From Cyclotella cryptica (lineage: Eukaryota; Bacillariophyta; Thalassiosirophyceae; Thalassiosirales; Thalassiosiraceae), in the NCBI GenBank assembly GCA_013187285.1, contig JABMIG010000163.1:62001-126000 (forward strand): a stretch of 64,000 bases of DNA, in the 5' to 3' direction. Every line of letters begins with the position of its first letter. Position 1 is the stretch's first letter. This document shows, in pieces, positions 59,825 through 64,000 of the stretch. A program made the position numbers and the translations under genes. The notes beneath the pieces were generated by a model. That model was not told the origin of the DNA and did not search any database. It worked only from the letters and a program-made list of their open reading frames with translations.

Positions 59825-60124
59825 TTTCCAAAAAGACTCCGTAGCTCGCTCATGATCTCAGTCGCACCTTCTCAGCGTCTCAAAAACTTATCCATTTTGG
59901 TCAAGACATCGAACACAGCATGGGATCATAATATAAAATATTGTATATTATGTCTTTGGTGCTTGTCCCTCCCTGATTCAACTTTCAATTGAACATGGCG
60001 ATCCACTATTTCCTGTGAACCATATCCCTGTGTATAGTTTTCTATGTGATTTTTGGACTCTAGTAATTGTGACTCAAACAGTACTATGTGAAAATTATGT
60101 TAGGAATAACAGTTTTCCCCCAAC
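59825..60124. other. Spacer, nothing recognised
   Basis: Unique AT-rich DNA with no clear gene. Confidence 0.35.
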
Positions 60125-60675
60125 CCCATTCATTTCATTCGTTTCATTCGTTTCATTCGTTTCATTCGTTTCATTCGTTTCATTCGTTTCATTCGTTTCA
60201 TTCGTTTCATTCGTTTCATTCGTTTCATTAGTTTCATTCGTTTCATTCGTTTCATTCGTTTCATTCGTTTCATTCGTTTCATTCGTTTCATTCGTTTCAT
60301 TCGTTTCATTCGTTTCATTCGTTTCATTCGTTTCATTCGTTTCATTCGTTTCATTCGTTTCATTCGTTTCATTCGTTTCATTCGTTTCATTCGTTTCATT
60401 CGTTTCATTCGTTTCATTCGTTTCATTCGTTTCATTCGTTTCATTCGTTTCATTCGTTTCATTCGTTTCATTCGTTTCATTCGTTTCATTCGTTTCATTC
60501 GTTTCATTCGTTTCATTCGTTTCATTCGTTTCATTCGTTTCATTCGTTTCATTCGTTTCATTCGTTTCATTCGTTTCATTCGTTTCATTCGTTTCATTCG
60601 TTTCATTCGTTTCATTCGTTTCATTCGTTTCATTCGTTTCATTCGTTTCATTCGTTTCATTCGTTTCATTCATTT
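60125..60675. repeat. (TTCATTCGT)n 9-bp minisatellite
   Basis: About 60 almost uninterrupted units with one TTCATTAGT variant near 60225. Length is a multiple of three per unit, so all frames stay open and give false ORFs. Confidence 0.98.
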
Positions 60676-63682
<3,007 letters not shown>

Positions 63683-64000
63683 TTACGAAACATCAACGAC
63701 CTTGATGTCTGCATTATCTAACAACTTTGGCTGTCCAATCATATCATTGTATTGCCTTAGTTTCAACCATGCCTGCGTTAATTGAGAGCATATCAATTGC
63801 CTCATCTCACACTCTTCGTCGTTTGTTGTAGATGCCGACAAGTAAGTCCAAACTAAATGCACAGTGGAGATGGCAGGAGACTTTTTCCTCTGCAAGAAAC
63901 GAATCACTCCGCGTGCAATTTCAGAGACTGTTTCATCCTCCATCCCAGCGTGTGGCCCAGACGATGTTAATGTTTGTGGAGATACCGTGATTAAATGAGC
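63683..64000 (-). CDS. C-terminal end of an unrecognised protein (partial at right edge)
   Basis: The minus-strand frame is open from the window edge (AHLITVSPQTL...) through 63943, where a Met occurs, to the stop at 63683. The composition is protein-like and probably helical: IARGVIRFLQRKKSP, WTYLSASTTNDEECEMRQL, QAWLKLRQYNDMIGQ. Whether it starts at the Met or continues off the window cannot be told. Open sequence upstream of the Met favours continuation. Family not recognised. Confidence 0.5.
   Translation of the reverse strand, partial: AHLITVSPQTLTSSGPHAGMEDETVSEIARGVIRFLQRKKSPAISTVHLVWTYLSASTTNDEECEMRQLICSQLTQAWLKLRQYNDMIGQPKLLDNADIKVVDVS

Overview
The window looks like a transposon-rich nuclear contig of a stramenopile, most probably a diatom. 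The evidence is a pair of secreted proteins that combine CBM14-type chitin-binding modules with a Cys-rich W/YYPDY...C+NDG module I associate with diatom genomes, short (79-95 bp) GT-AG introns, a LINE reverse transcriptase of the SNDA..CYD / YVDD type common in diatoms, and a CoDi-like Ty1/copia relic. The species cannot be named from sequence alone. Host genes are sparse: about five loci in 64 kb.

Layout. 1-2535: 3' part of a cytoplasmic dynein heavy chain (+), open at the left edge and stopping before the usual C-terminal domain. 2.5-10 kb: AT-rich intergenic DNA with a long-TIR MITE (3035-3764), a decayed minus-strand coding relic (5.8-8.4 kb) and a TTGAC-rich patch. 10.04-16.67 kb: an old, broken Ty1/copia fossil with two LTRs and a 5-bp target duplication. 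16.8-26.7 kb: a TIR element next to the promoter of chitin-binding gene A. A nearly full-length minus-strand LINE (18.69-25.64 kb) sits there between two ~1-kb direct repeats that look like one very long target-site duplication. 26.7-30.2 kb: chitin-binding gene A. 31.0-31.4 kb: a small TA-flanked MITE with a sister at 41.2-41.5 kb. 32.68-39.10 kb and 44.73-52.36 kb: two related, broken Ty3/gypsy fossils. The second holds an antisense solo LTR and an internal triplicated 453-bp unit. 41.83-42.10 kb: a MITE with a perfect 8-bp target duplication (hAT size). 53.2-54.4 kb: a double hairpin repeat and a TGACGAC-rich TIR element in the promoter of gene B. 54.66-58.28 kb: chitin-binding gene B. 59-61.2 kb: microsatellites ending in a ~1-kb composite (9-mer, TTCC, TC) tract. 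63.68-64 kb: C-terminal end of an unrecognised minus-strand gene.

How the genes relate. Genes A and B are near-identical over their promoters, signal peptides, five CBM14 modules, two introns and first YYPDY modules. They then diverge abruptly in a low-complexity C-terminal region of Pro/Thr linkers and small Cys/Trp modules. The two introns cut the YYPDY module in the Tyr codon in the same phase, so exon 2 is one exchangeable module. Mobile elements have landed repeatedly in the first kilobase upstream of both genes, and those insertions, with their empty counterparts in the other copy, give a relative history of the locus.
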